Origin: Variovorax jilinensis
GTDB lineage: Bacteria; Pseudomonadota; Gammaproteobacteria; Burkholderiales; Burkholderiaceae_C
NCBI RefSeq assembly: GCF_030316885.1
Contig: NZ_JASZYQ010000006.1
Coordinates: 185,154 to 249,153 of the forward strand
Length of the DNA stretch: 64,000 bases
Direction: 5' to 3'
Part shown: piece after piece, positions 8,751-16,973 of the stretch
Numbering within the stretch: the stretch's first letter is position 1
Layout of the letters: every line of letters begins with the position of its first letter
The notes under the pieces: model-generated
The model's database searches: none
Seen by the model: the letters and a program-made list of their open reading frames with translations, nothing else
What the model was told of the DNA's origin: nothing
Translations under genes and position numbers: made by a program

Positions 8751-8905
8751 GTTAGGCGTGATGGCACCAAACTCCACGAGCGCAAGCCGATCAAGTGACG
8801 ATGATTCGGCGAGCAAGTGGCGGGCAGGCGCTATCCGGACGGGTGAAACAGGCAGAGAATCCATCGGCGGCCGCAACGACGCCGGCCCGGGAACGAGGTG
8901 GCTGC

Positions 8906-10654
8906 GTGAACGACGAGCAATCGGCGATCGATGAACAGTCTGGACCACACCCCGCATCGGCTCGCGGCTCGATCGGGATCACGGCCGTCGTGCGATTCGC
9001 CGATTTCGAGTTCGACTTCGAACGCGACCAGTTGCGCAGGGCCGGCGTCCCGATTCCGCTCAGCCCCAAACCCGGCGCCCTGCTGCGCTACTTCCTTGCC
9101 AATCCCCAGCGTCTGATCTCCAAGGCGGAACTCATGAGCAGCCTGTGGAGCGGCGTGGTCGTGACCGACGACTCGCTGGTCCAGTGCGTGGGCGAGCTGC
9201 GCAGCCGGCTCGGCGACCAGGGGCCGAAGCTCATCACCACCGCGCCGCGGCGGGGCTACACCTTCGAGGCCGAGGTTCGACCGGTCACCGCTGCCCGGCA
9301 CGATTCGCGCGTCACCGTGGCGGGACAGACGAGGCAGGCCGACACGGCCGCGGCCGCCGCGCAACCGACGGCAGCCCGCTCCCGTCGGGGCAGGTATTTT
9401 CTTGCCGCGACCCTGGCACTGGTCTGCAGTGTCATCGTCGGCGCCGCCTGGTATCTGACCCGCGCACCCGCAACCCTCGGCCTCGACGAGGAGATCGCCC
9501 GCCGCAACGTGACCGTGCTGATGCCTTTCAAGGCCGTGGGCGATCGTCCCGTCCCCGCCCTCGTGCGAGACGGGCTGGTCGACGAGATCGCGGCCCAGTT
9601 CTCCGAACGCCAGGGCGCCCGGATCCTGCGCTCCCCGAGCAGCCCGGATGCGCGCTATCACCTCAACGGGCGCATCTCGGCGCACGGCAACGGTGTCGCG
9701 GTCGACGCCCAGTTGACTTCGGTTTCCGACGGCACGGTGGTCTGGTCGGAGCATTTCGAAAGCCTCGACGCCGACGACCCCAGGATCAATTTCGATATTG
9801 CGCTGCGCGTCGTCGGCAGCGTGCGGGCCCGCATGAGGGAGATGCACCGCGCCCGCGTCGCCCGCCCCGGCCACCGGTTCGACACCGTCGATCTGGTGCT
9901 GTCGGGCTGGTACGACGTCGATGGCCGCCAGACGCCCGAAGACGTCCGCCGAGGCAAGGCGCGTTTCGAGCAGGCACTGCGCGTCGATCCTCAGTCGGTC
10001 ATCGCGCTGACCGGCCTCGGCGCCGCACTGATGGCCGAGCGTTTCGGCAATTCCGGCGAGCCCACGCCCACCGACGTGGCCGAGTCGGAGCGGGTCGCCG
10101 CAAGGGCGCTCGCGATCAGTCCCAACAACTCGGTGTCGCTCATCAACTGGGGCAACGTGCAGCTGTTCCGTGGCCAGCCCGACCTCGCACTGCCGATGTT
10201 CGAGCGGGCCGTGCAGCGTGCGCCCTCGAATCCGAATGCGCACCTGCGCTATGCGGCCGCGCTGATGCTGGTCGGCAGGGCGTCGGAGATGCAGCCGAGC
10301 ATCGACCAGGCTCTGCGCATCGGCCAGCGCGACTCCCGCATCCTGGCGGCCGCCCACTACGTGGCGGCGCAGGCTGCCTTTGCCATGGGCGACGACGAGC
10401 GCGCCTATGCGATGGCGCGCCGCGCCCTGGTGGAGCGACAGAACTACGGACTCGCGTTCTCGATGCTGGCATCGATCGATGCGTTGCATGGCCGCCCCGA
10501 CGACGCGGCCCGGCACATGGCGGAGCACCGCCGGCTCATGCCGCACAGCACGATCAGCCGCTACCTGCTCAACAACCCCGGCTCCGGCAGCTTCCTGGCC
10601 ACGCGTACCCGCATGTCAGAAGGGCTGCGCGCAGCCGGCTTGCCGGAGCAATAG
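8906..10654 (+). CDS. CadC/ToxR-like membrane regulator with winged helix and TPR-type periplasmic domain
   Basis: A protein of about 582 residues. Residues 28-125 form an OmpR-type winged helix (FADFEFDFERDQLRR, KAELMSSLWSG, TTAPRRGYTFEAE). A single membrane helix spans about 164-184 (AATLALVCSVIVGAAWYL). The C-terminal part has a FlgO-like/adenylate-cyclase-associated segment and then repeated helical pairs resembling TPRs (AISPNNSVSLINWGNVQLF, LALPMFERAVQRAPSNPNAH). This is the layout of CadC-type one-component signal transducers, which bind DNA while sensing the periplasm. The GTG at 8906 is preferred because GAGG lies 7 bases upstream; a GTG at 8795 would add 37 poorly conserved residues. 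The adjacent divergent haloperoxidase-like lipoprotein gene is the likeliest target. Confidence 0.82.
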   Translation: MNDEQSAIDEQSGPHPASARGSIGITAVVRFADFEFDFERDQLRRAGVPIPLSPKPGALLRYFLANPQRLISKAELMSSLWSGVVVTDDSLVQCVGELRSRLGDQGPKLITTAPRRGYTFEAEVRPVTAARHDSRVTVAGQTRQADTAAAAAQPTAARSRRGRYFLAATLALVCSVIVGAAWYLTRAPATLGLDEEIARRNVTVLMPFKAVGDRPVPALVRDGLVDEIAAQFSERQGARILRSPSSPDARYHLNGRISAHGNGVAVDAQLTSVSDGTVVWSEHFESLDADDPRINFDIALRVVGSVRARMREMHRARVARPGHRFDTVDLVLSGWYDVDGRQTPEDVRRGKARFEQALRVDPQSVIALTGLGAALMAERFGNSGEPTPTDVAESERVAARALAISPNNSVSLINWGNVQLFRGQPDLALPMFERAVQRAPSNPNAHLRYAAALMLVGRASEMQPSIDQALRIGQRDSRILAAAHYVAAQAAFAMGDDERAYAMARRALVERQNYGLAFSMLASIDALHGRPDDAARHMAEHRRLMPHSTISRYLLNNPGSGSFLATRTRMSEGLRAAGLPEQ

Positions 10655-10684
10655 CGTCGCGGTGCTTGCCGGTCCTGGCGTCGA

Positions 10685-12181
10685 CTAGCGGCCAGCGGCC
10701 GCGGTCGGCGCGGCGGGAGCGGCCGGTTGCGCGCCCACCGTCCCGCCCACGTCCCTCAGCAGGCGCTTGAACTCCGGCGAATCCGCGAGGATCGTTCCGG
10801 CGGCAGCGCGCAGTCGATCGACCGCCTCGTCGGGCAGCACGAAGCTGGTCGGCTGCCGGTTCAGGTAGTCGATCTCCGCCTTGTCCTTGAGCGCCGAGAA
10901 CGACACGTCGATGGCGTAGATCTCGGCTTCCGGCCCGCGCGACATCGCCGCGAGCGCAGGATCACTGGCGGCGCCCGCGGACTGCCTGATCTGCCGCATG
11001 GTCCGCCAGCGCGACGCCATGTCGCGCAGCAGCTCGACGGCTTCGAAGGAATTGCGGTCGATCGGCACGCCGCTCGACTTCAGCAGGATCTCCACGCTGC
11101 CGGGCGGCGATTCGGATTCGTCCCACTTCGTCGGCGGCACCGACAGCGAGTTGACGATGACGACGACGACGCGCCTGGCGCTGTCGAGTGGCGTCGGCAT
11201 GCCGGCTTCCTGCATGGCCTCGAGCACCTCGAGCGCATCGAGCACGCCGCGCATGCCCACGTTGTCCGACACGCCGCCGTCCACCAGGTGGAGGTAGGGC
11301 CGCCTGGCGCCGTCGCTGAAGTCGCCGAGCGACCGGAGCGAGCGGATGGCCCGCGCAGCAGGCCGCGGCGGATTCTCGGTATCCATGAAACGATCGACCC
11401 AGGCGGGCTGGACGAGGTTGCAGCTGCCGCCGTAGTTGTTGAGCGTGACCGGAGAGAGCACCACCGGCACTGCCGAAGAAGCCGCGGCCGCGCGCGACAG
11501 CGGCACGGCGTCGAGGTCGGAGCACAGCACGTCGAACATGCCCTGCTGGAACACCAGGCGGGCGCCGCTCGAGATGTCGGTGGCCGAGGCTAGGATCAGC
11601 GGTCCCTTTCCGCGGTTCAGGTCACCGAAGGTCGCGCCATGGAAAAGCACCTCGTCGTAGAGCTCGGACGCGAGCTCCGAGCGGCCCCACGCGGTGGACG
11701 ACAGCCGGGCCCAGTTGCCGGGATTGAGCGAGCGCGAGACGATCTCGCCCTGCACGTCGCGCTTGAGAAAGCGCTGCTCGTAGTCGTCGAAGAGCTTGTC
11801 GCCGTAGAGGCCGTAGGCGAGCGCCGTGAAGCTGCCGCCCGAGATGCCCGTGATCACGTCGACCTGGTCGATCAGCCGGGCCCGGCCACCCTTCGGACCG
11901 ACGATCTCGGTGCGACGCATGTATTCGAGCACACCGTACGAGAAGGCCGCCGCGCGCGTGCCGCCACCGGAGAAGGCCAGGATCACGAGCGTGTCCTTGT
12001 CCTTGTTCAGGGCGGCCTGGCGTGTCTCGAAGCGGTAGCCCTTGGAGGGGTCGGCCTGCTTGAGGGGCGGGTTGACGGGGCGGGCCGCGCAACCGGCCAG
12101 CAAGACGAGGCCGAATGCGAGGGCCCAGCGGGAGATTGCTGCTTTGACCATGATTTCGAGCTTTGGTTGAGCTGCGACCAT
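10685..12181 (-). CDS. Patatin-like phospholipase lipoprotein
   Basis: A 498-residue envelope protein with a lipoprotein signal (lipobox LLAGC, Cys31 in this numbering) and a patatin domain. The oxyanion loop SGGGTRA is at residues 71-77, the nucleophile motif GISGG has Ser114, and DGG (LHLVDGGVSDN) supplies the catalytic Asp, so the Ser-Asp dyad is complete and lipid acyl-hydrolase activity is expected. The start at 12181 has GGAGG four bases upstream; an internal ATG at 12151 gives a shorter signal peptide without a good ribosome site. The C-terminus is a low-complexity Pro/Ala tail. The mechanosensitive channel gene ends 20 bp upstream on the same strand, so the two may form an operon acting at the membrane. 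Confidence 0.88.
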   Translation of the reverse strand: MVAAQPKLEIMVKAAISRWALAFGLVLLAGCAARPVNPPLKQADPSKGYRFETRQAALNKDKDTLVILAFSGGGTRAAAFSYGVLEYMRRTEIVGPKGGRARLIDQVDVITGISGGSFTALAYGLYGDKLFDDYEQRFLKRDVQGEIVSRSLNPGNWARLSSTAWGRSELASELYDEVLFHGATFGDLNRGKGPLILASATDISSGARLVFQQGMFDVLCSDLDAVPLSRAAAASSAVPVVLSPVTLNNYGGSCNLVQPAWVDRFMDTENPPRPAARAIRSLRSLGDFSDGARRPYLHLVDGGVSDNVGMRGVLDALEVLEAMQEAGMPTPLDSARRVVVVIVNSLSVPPTKWDESESPPGSVEILLKSSGVPIDRNSFEAVELLRDMASRWRTMRQIRQSAGAASDPALAAMSRGPEAEIYAIDVSFSALKDKAEIDYLNRQPTSFVLPDEAVDRLRAAAGTILADSPEFKRLLRDVGGTVGAQPAAPAAPTAAAGR

Positions 12182-12201
12182 AACGCCTCCGCGGGACACG
12201 G

Positions 12202-14730
12202 CTACGACGCCTCGGCGGGGCGCGGTGCCGACCCTTCGACCACGCTGCGCAAATGCAGGTCGCTCTGCGGCCGCGGCAGCTCGATGCCGGCTTCGGCCAG
12301 GCCCTCGCGCACCGCCACCGCGAGGTTGCTGCGAACCACCATCCAGCTCATGCCGTCGGTGGTCCAGGCGCGCAGGCTGAAGGTCAGCAGGCCGGCGCCC
12401 ATGTCGGTCATGAGGGCCGCCGGCTCGGGCACCGAGGCCACGCCTTCGACATTGCGGGCGATGCCGACCAGCAACTCGATGGTCCGGCGCGGCGGCACCT
12501 CGGGTCCGGTGCTGACATCGATGTCGACGCGGCGGCGCGTGCCGCGCAGCGTCCAGTTGATCAGCTTGTCGGCCAGCAGCATGCCGTTGGGAACGACCAC
12601 GTCGGCACCCTCGAAGGTGGTCACGATGGTGGCGCGCATGCCGATGCGCCGCACCGAGCCGGTCATGCCCGCGACCTCGACCACGTCGCCGGGCTGGATC
12701 GGGCGCTCGAACATCATGATGAGGCCCGCCACGAAATTCTTCACCACGTCCTGCAGGCCGAAGCCGATGCCGACGCCGAGCGCACCGAAGACGATCGCCA
12801 GCTGCCCGATCGGAAAGCCGAGCACCGCGAGCGCCGTGAGCAGGCCGATCGTCAGGATCGTGTAGTAGCTCAGCGTCGAGATGCTGTTGCCGACGCCGCG
12901 CGTGACCGCCAGCGAAGGCAGGATGTCCTCGGCCAGCAGCGTGCGCAGGGTGCGTGCGAGCCAGAAGGCCAGCACGGTCGCGGCCACGAAGGCCGCGATG
13001 TTGCCGAGGCTGATCGACACCACGCCGAAGGAGAACGAGTGCGCGAGCACTGCGCGCAGCAGGTCCGACAGCGGACGGTAGAGCCGGAAGGCCTGCAGCG
13101 TGACCACCAGGCAGGCGACCGCCATCAGCATGCGGCCGAGGCGCGCGCCGGCATCGATCAGCGCGCCGGCATTGCGGGTGCCGAACTGCGTGACGCCGCC
13201 GGCGCGCGTGAACAGGACCCGGGCCAGCGCGACCAGCACCGTGGCACCCGCGTACAGCGCCAGCGCAAGGTAGCTGCTGTCGAGCACGCCGCCCGTGAGC
13301 GTCGTCGCCAGCGACACGTTGCCGAGCACGTTCGAGACCGCGGCCGCACCGAGCACTGCGGCGGCGGTGCCGAGCAGGAAGTTCATCGCACTCGATCGCG
13401 GCACCTCGGCGGCGGTCGACGGGGCAGCGCCGGCGACCGGAACCGAGAGCCGCCGCGAGCGCGCGATCAGCCACAGCAGGGTGCCGGCCATCGACAGGTC
13501 CATGACCAGCAGCATGCTGCGGTAGACCAATTCGTTGCCGACCAGCAGCGAGGCCAGCACGTTGAGGAAATAGAACACCGCGCTCAGGTAGGCCCAGGGC
13601 CCGACCGCATTCAGCAGCCGCACGGGCAGCAGCCGCAGCACCGGCAGCCAGGCCAGCAGCATCACGGCCTGCTGCCGGATCGCCGGCCCCTGGAAGTCGA
13701 ACACCACCGCGCCGAGCGCGAGCAGCACCAGCCAGGCGGCCCAGGGCCGGGTCAGCGCCCGCACCGATTCGGCCGTGGCCTGGCCCTGGGCGATCAGCTT
13801 GCCGGCCCGGTACTTGAGCCAGAACAGGAAGGGCAGCAGCAGCAGTCCGACGGCCGCCATCACGCGCAGCACCGGGGCGTTGGCAGCGTCGTGGTCGCGG
13901 GCGAAGGCGGTCTCGATCGCCAGGCTCTTGCGCACGCTCACGTTGGCGGCCTGCGCCGCCGCGCCGGCGCTCGAACCCTGCCAGAGCGGCGGCGCGTCCA
14001 TCGAGAGCAGGCGGCGGTCCTGCTCCTCGACCTGGGTCCGCACGATCGCCTCCCCGGCTTCGGCTTCCCGTTCGAGGGCGGTGGCCCGGCGCCCCAGCTC
14101 GAGCGTCCACGACAGCGGCTCGGTGATGCGCGCCTCGGCCTCGTCGATCAGGGCGATCAGTTCGTCGATGCGCTGCACCAGCGCCGGCGCCAGCTCCGGC
14201 GTGGCGGCGCGCACCGCCTGCCAGGCCGCGCGCCGCTCGGCCAGCGAGGCGGCGTCTTCCGAGTGGGCATGGGTGGCGCGGGCCAGGCGGGCGCGCAGGT
14301 CGGCCACCTGACGCTCGTAGAGCACCCAGTGGCGCTGCAGGCTCTCGAGCCGGCGCACCGGCAGCAGCTTGAGGTCGCTGTCGGCGGTCAGCGCCGTCAA
14401 CTGCGCGACGGCGGTCTCCTGGCGCTCGAGCACCTTCTCGAAGGCCGCGATGTCGTCGGCGGTGGCGGTGCGGCGCACTACCGCCTGCACGAACTGCTGG
14501 TCGCTGTCGGCGCGTGTGGTGATGTCGGCCGCGACGATGGGAGCCACGACCGGCCGTGCGGCGGCAGCGGGTGCATCGCCTGTCGACGACTGAGCCAGGG
14601 CGGGCGTGGCGAGCAGGATCAGCAGGCAGCCGAGCGTGGCCCGGAACATGCCGGCCCACCCGGCGGCGCGGCGCGGCCGACCGCACCGGATTCCGAGAAT
14701 CGCTTTCATTTTTGATCTTGAGTTCGACAT
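12202..14730 (-). CDS. Large MscS-family mechanosensitive channel (DUF3772-MscS)
   Basis: A protein of about 842 residues with a signal peptide (ATLGCLLILLATPALAQ), a periplasmic helical region of the DUF3772 type rich in Glu/Arg heptads, around ten membrane helices, and a C-terminal MscS domain. The pore helix region reads GVGNSISTLSYYTIL, and the beta-domain signature is FGLQDVVKNFVAGLIMMFERPIQPGD, which is very typical (split here between GLQD-VVKNF and ERPIQPGD). It releases osmolytes when membrane tension rises. Start choices at 14730 and 14709 are both plausible; neither has a strong ribosome site. It lies upstream of the patatin-like gene and diverges from a small hypothetical gene. 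Confidence 0.88.
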   Translation of the reverse strand: MSNSRSKMKAILGIRCGRPRRAAGWAGMFRATLGCLLILLATPALAQSSTGDAPAAAARPVVAPIVAADITTRADSDQQFVQAVVRRTATADDIAAFEKVLERQETAVAQLTALTADSDLKLLPVRRLESLQRHWVLYERQVADLRARLARATHAHSEDAASLAERRAAWQAVRAATPELAPALVQRIDELIALIDEAEARITEPLSWTLELGRRATALEREAEAGEAIVRTQVEEQDRRLLSMDAPPLWQGSSAGAAAQAANVSVRKSLAIETAFARDHDAANAPVLRVMAAVGLLLLPFLFWLKYRAGKLIAQGQATAESVRALTRPWAAWLVLLALGAVVFDFQGPAIRQQAVMLLAWLPVLRLLPVRLLNAVGPWAYLSAVFYFLNVLASLLVGNELVYRSMLLVMDLSMAGTLLWLIARSRRLSVPVAGAAPSTAAEVPRSSAMNFLLGTAAAVLGAAAVSNVLGNVSLATTLTGGVLDSSYLALALYAGATVLVALARVLFTRAGGVTQFGTRNAGALIDAGARLGRMLMAVACLVVTLQAFRLYRPLSDLLRAVLAHSFSFGVVSISLGNIAAFVAATVLAFWLARTLRTLLAEDILPSLAVTRGVGNSISTLSYYTILTIGLLTALAVLGFPIGQLAIVFGALGVGIGFGLQDVVKNFVAGLIMMFERPIQPGDVVEVAGMTGSVRRIGMRATIVTTFEGADVVVPNGMLLADKLINWTLRGTRRRVDIDVSTGPEVPPRRTIELLVGIARNVEGVASVPEPAALMTDMGAGLLTFSLRAWTTDGMSWMVVRSNLAVAVREGLAEAGIELPRPQSDLHLRSVVEGSAPRPAEAS

Positions 14731-14896
14731 CCGGACTGTGTCAACACGAACGAAAACGACAGCCTGCCACGGCGCGCGTGACAAACCGCACGGTCCCGGC
14801 ATCGGCTGCAAGGTCGACGAATACCGCCGCACGATCCGGCACGCTAAGTGCTGTCCCCTTTCAAAACCGCCTCAAAACAACTCGCGGAGGAGAAAG

Positions 14897-15223
14897 ATGA
14901 CACTTTTTGTCAGTCCGTATGACAACGAAGCGCTCAAGACGTCACGTCGGGCGCACGAGGACCGCATTCGCAGCGGCCTGCCCTACGTCATGCCCGAGGC
15001 GGAAGCACGTGCGCTGCTCGACCAGTACGTGCAGGTGGTCATGGAGGCGCGCGACGCGCTCAACGAACGCGGCATCCCGCGCGGCGAGTTCCCGCAGATG
15101 TTCAACTACTTCCTGCGCTGGGTCGACGCTGCGCGCCAGGCCTCGCTGGCCCGGCAGCCTGCCCGCGCGACCGCGCCCGCGCAGGCGACGCACGACGTGG
15201 GCGCGCCGCATTCGGTGACCTGA
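14897..15223 (+). CDS. Small hypothetical cytoplasmic protein (108 aa)
   Basis: A 108-residue soluble protein starting MTLFVSPYDNEAL, preceded by a strong GGAGGAGA ribosome site, so it is very likely expressed. It is helical, charged and Arg/Glu-rich up to about residue 85, with an Ala/Pro-rich C-terminal tail. There is no signal peptide, membrane segment or motif I recognise. It diverges from the mechanosensitive channel gene. Function unknown. Confidence 0.65.
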   Translation: MTLFVSPYDNEALKTSRRAHEDRIRSGLPYVMPEAEARALLDQYVQVVMEARDALNERGIPRGEFPQMFNYFLRWVDAARQASLARQPARATAPAQATHDVGAPHSVT

Positions 15224-15304
15224 CCGGCGCCGCGCGCCCGCTGCGGCGCGCGTCGCGCCGCGCTCCTACACGCGCGCCGCCGACCTCGTTGCATCGTAGG
15301 GCGG

Positions 15305-16033
15305 ATGCGATTTCTCCCCGGCCTCCTGCTGGCAACGGCGATCGGCGCCGTGGGCTGGTCATGGCAGGCCGGCTGGCTCCGGCTGCCCGATGCGTTCAAC
15401 CCCTGGAGCGACCTCGATCCGCTTGCGGCGCCGAACCTGCTCACGCCCTACAAGCTGCGCCGCGCGCGCGACGATGCGCCGCAGTGCTTCGCCGCGCTCG
15501 CGGCCAGCGGCGTGCGCTTCGAGCCCGTTGCCGATCGGCCGCTCGACGAGGGCTGCGGCTGGACCGATGCCGTGCGCCTCTCGCGCGGCCAGCGACTCGC
15601 GTTCAAGACGCCCGTCCTGCTGAGCTGCCGCACCGCGCTCTCGTTCGCGATGTGGGAACGGCATGCCCTGATCCCCGCCGCCGAAGCCGAGCTCGGCGGC
15701 GCGCTGGTCGGCATCGAGCACCTGGGCAGCTACGCCTGCCGGTCCGTTCGCACCGACGACCACGGCGCCAACACATCGCAGCGACGCAGCCGCCATGCGA
15801 CCGGCGATGCGATCGACATCTCCGGCTTCAGCGGACCGGGCAGCATGCGGATCTCCGTGCGGCAGGACTGGCAGCGCACCGCCGTGCCCGGCCGGCCCGA
15901 CACGGGCCGCTTCCTGCGTGCCGCGCGCGACGGCGCCTGCCGCTTCTTCGACGGCGTGCTGAGCCCCGACTACAACGCGGCGCACGCCGATCATTTCCAC
16001 CTGGAGGTCGGCGGCTGGCGCACCTGTCGCTGA
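15305..16033 (+). CDS. Extensin-like C-terminal domain protein
   Basis: A 242-residue exported or membrane-anchored protein: a hydrophobic N-terminal helix (FLPGLLLATAIGAVGWSW) and a C-terminal extensin-like domain of the peptidase M15-like fold. The probable metal/catalytic residues are visible in RHATGDAIDIS (His...Asp) and HADHFHLEV (His-x-x-His-x-His). Six cysteines (for example QCFAAL, DEGCGW, LLSCR, YACRSV, GACRFF, WRTCR) suggest disulfides in the periplasm. In this fold the zinc peptidases cleave peptidoglycan cross-links, so a cell-wall role is a reasonable inference. It lies 49 bp upstream of the esterase lipoprotein, same strand. Confidence 0.8.
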   Translation: MRFLPGLLLATAIGAVGWSWQAGWLRLPDAFNPWSDLDPLAAPNLLTPYKLRRARDDAPQCFAALAASGVRFEPVADRPLDEGCGWTDAVRLSRGQRLAFKTPVLLSCRTALSFAMWERHALIPAAEAELGGALVGIEHLGSYACRSVRTDDHGANTSQRRSRHATGDAIDISGFSGPGSMRISVRQDWQRTAVPGRPDTGRFLRAARDGACRFFDGVLSPDYNAAHADHFHLEVGGWRTCR

Positions 16034-16082
16034 GTCGGCGCTGTCCTGCGATCCAGGCGGCCATGGGCTGCGTATGCAGCGC

Positions 16083-16967
16083 ATGAAGCCTCGTTACCCT
16101 GCCGTCGTGCTCGGCGTCGCCCTGCTGGCGCTGCTCTCGGCCTGTTCTCCCTTCAGGATCGTCAACGGCCTGGTGCCGAGCGGCACCCACCAGATCGAAG
16201 CCGATATCGCCTACGGGCCGTTGCCGCGCCAGCGGCTCGACATCTACCGGCCGCTGGCCTCACGGCTGCCGGCCGGCGCCAGACCACCGCTGGTCGTGTT
16301 CTTCTACGGCGGCAACTGGAGCAGCGGCGAACGCGCCGACTACCGCTTCGTCGGCGAAGCGCTGGCCGCGCGCGGCGCGGTCGTCGCCATCGCGGACTAC
16401 CGGCTGTCGCCCGAGGCGACCTACCCGTCCTTCGTGGCCGACAGTGCGCGTGCCGTGGCCTGGGCGATCGGCCATGCGGCGGCACTCGGCGCCGATCCGG
16501 GCCGCGTCTACGTGATGGGTCACAGCGCGGGCGCCTATCTGGCCGCCATGGTCGCGCTCGATCCGCGCTGGCTGGCCGCCAACGACGCCAGCCCGAAGCA
16601 GCTCGCGGGCTGGATCGGCCTGGCCGGCCCGTACGACTTCCTGCCGATCGGCGACCCGAAGACCCGCGTCGCCTTCGACTGGCCCGCGACACCGGCCGAC
16701 TCGCAGCCGCTCGCGCATGCCTCGGCCGCATCGCCGCGCGCACTGCTGATGGTGGCGACGCACGACCGGCTCGTAGACCCCGCGCGGAACTCGGGCGCCA
16801 TGGCGCAGCGGCTGCGCGCCGAGGGCGTCGAGGTGACATGGCGCGGCTTCGACGACCTGAGCCACGTGACATTGATCGGCGCCGTCGCCGGGCCCTTCGA
16901 ATGGCTGGGCGGGCCGGTGCTGCCACCGCTGCTGGACTTCATCGGCCTGAAGGCCGATGCGCGATGA
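16083..16967 (+). CDS. Alpha/beta hydrolase (esterase) lipoprotein
   Basis: A 294-residue exported hydrolase with a lipoprotein signal (GVALLALLSACSP). The alpha/beta fold shows the oxyanion-hole segment FFYGGNWSSG (HGG of the HSL/kynurenine-formamidase group replaced by YGG), the nucleophile elbow GHSAGAY and the late histidine in LSHVTLIG, with Asp in ATHDRLVD. The catalytic triad is therefore complete. The ATG at 16083 is preferred over 16074 because it gives a standard signal peptide. Its stop is only 6 bp from the stop of the convergent acyl-CoA ligase gene. The substrate is likely a carboxylic ester; not determined. Confidence 0.82.
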   Translation: MKPRYPAVVLGVALLALLSACSPFRIVNGLVPSGTHQIEADIAYGPLPRQRLDIYRPLASRLPAGARPPLVVFFYGGNWSSGERADYRFVGEALAARGAVVAIADYRLSPEATYPSFVADSARAVAWAIGHAAALGADPGRVYVMGHSAGAYLAAMVALDPRWLAANDASPKQLAGWIGLAGPYDFLPIGDPKTRVAFDWPATPADSQPLAHASAASPRALLMVATHDRLVDPARNSGAMAQRLRAEGVEVTWRGFDDLSHVTLIGAVAGPFEWLGGPVLPPLLDFIGLKADAR

Positions 16968-16973
16968 ACGCAC

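Noticed and set aside
10685..14686. A 1333-residue minus-strand protein
   Set aside because: It is the patatin-like gene plus the out-of-frame shadow of the mechanosensitive channel gene.
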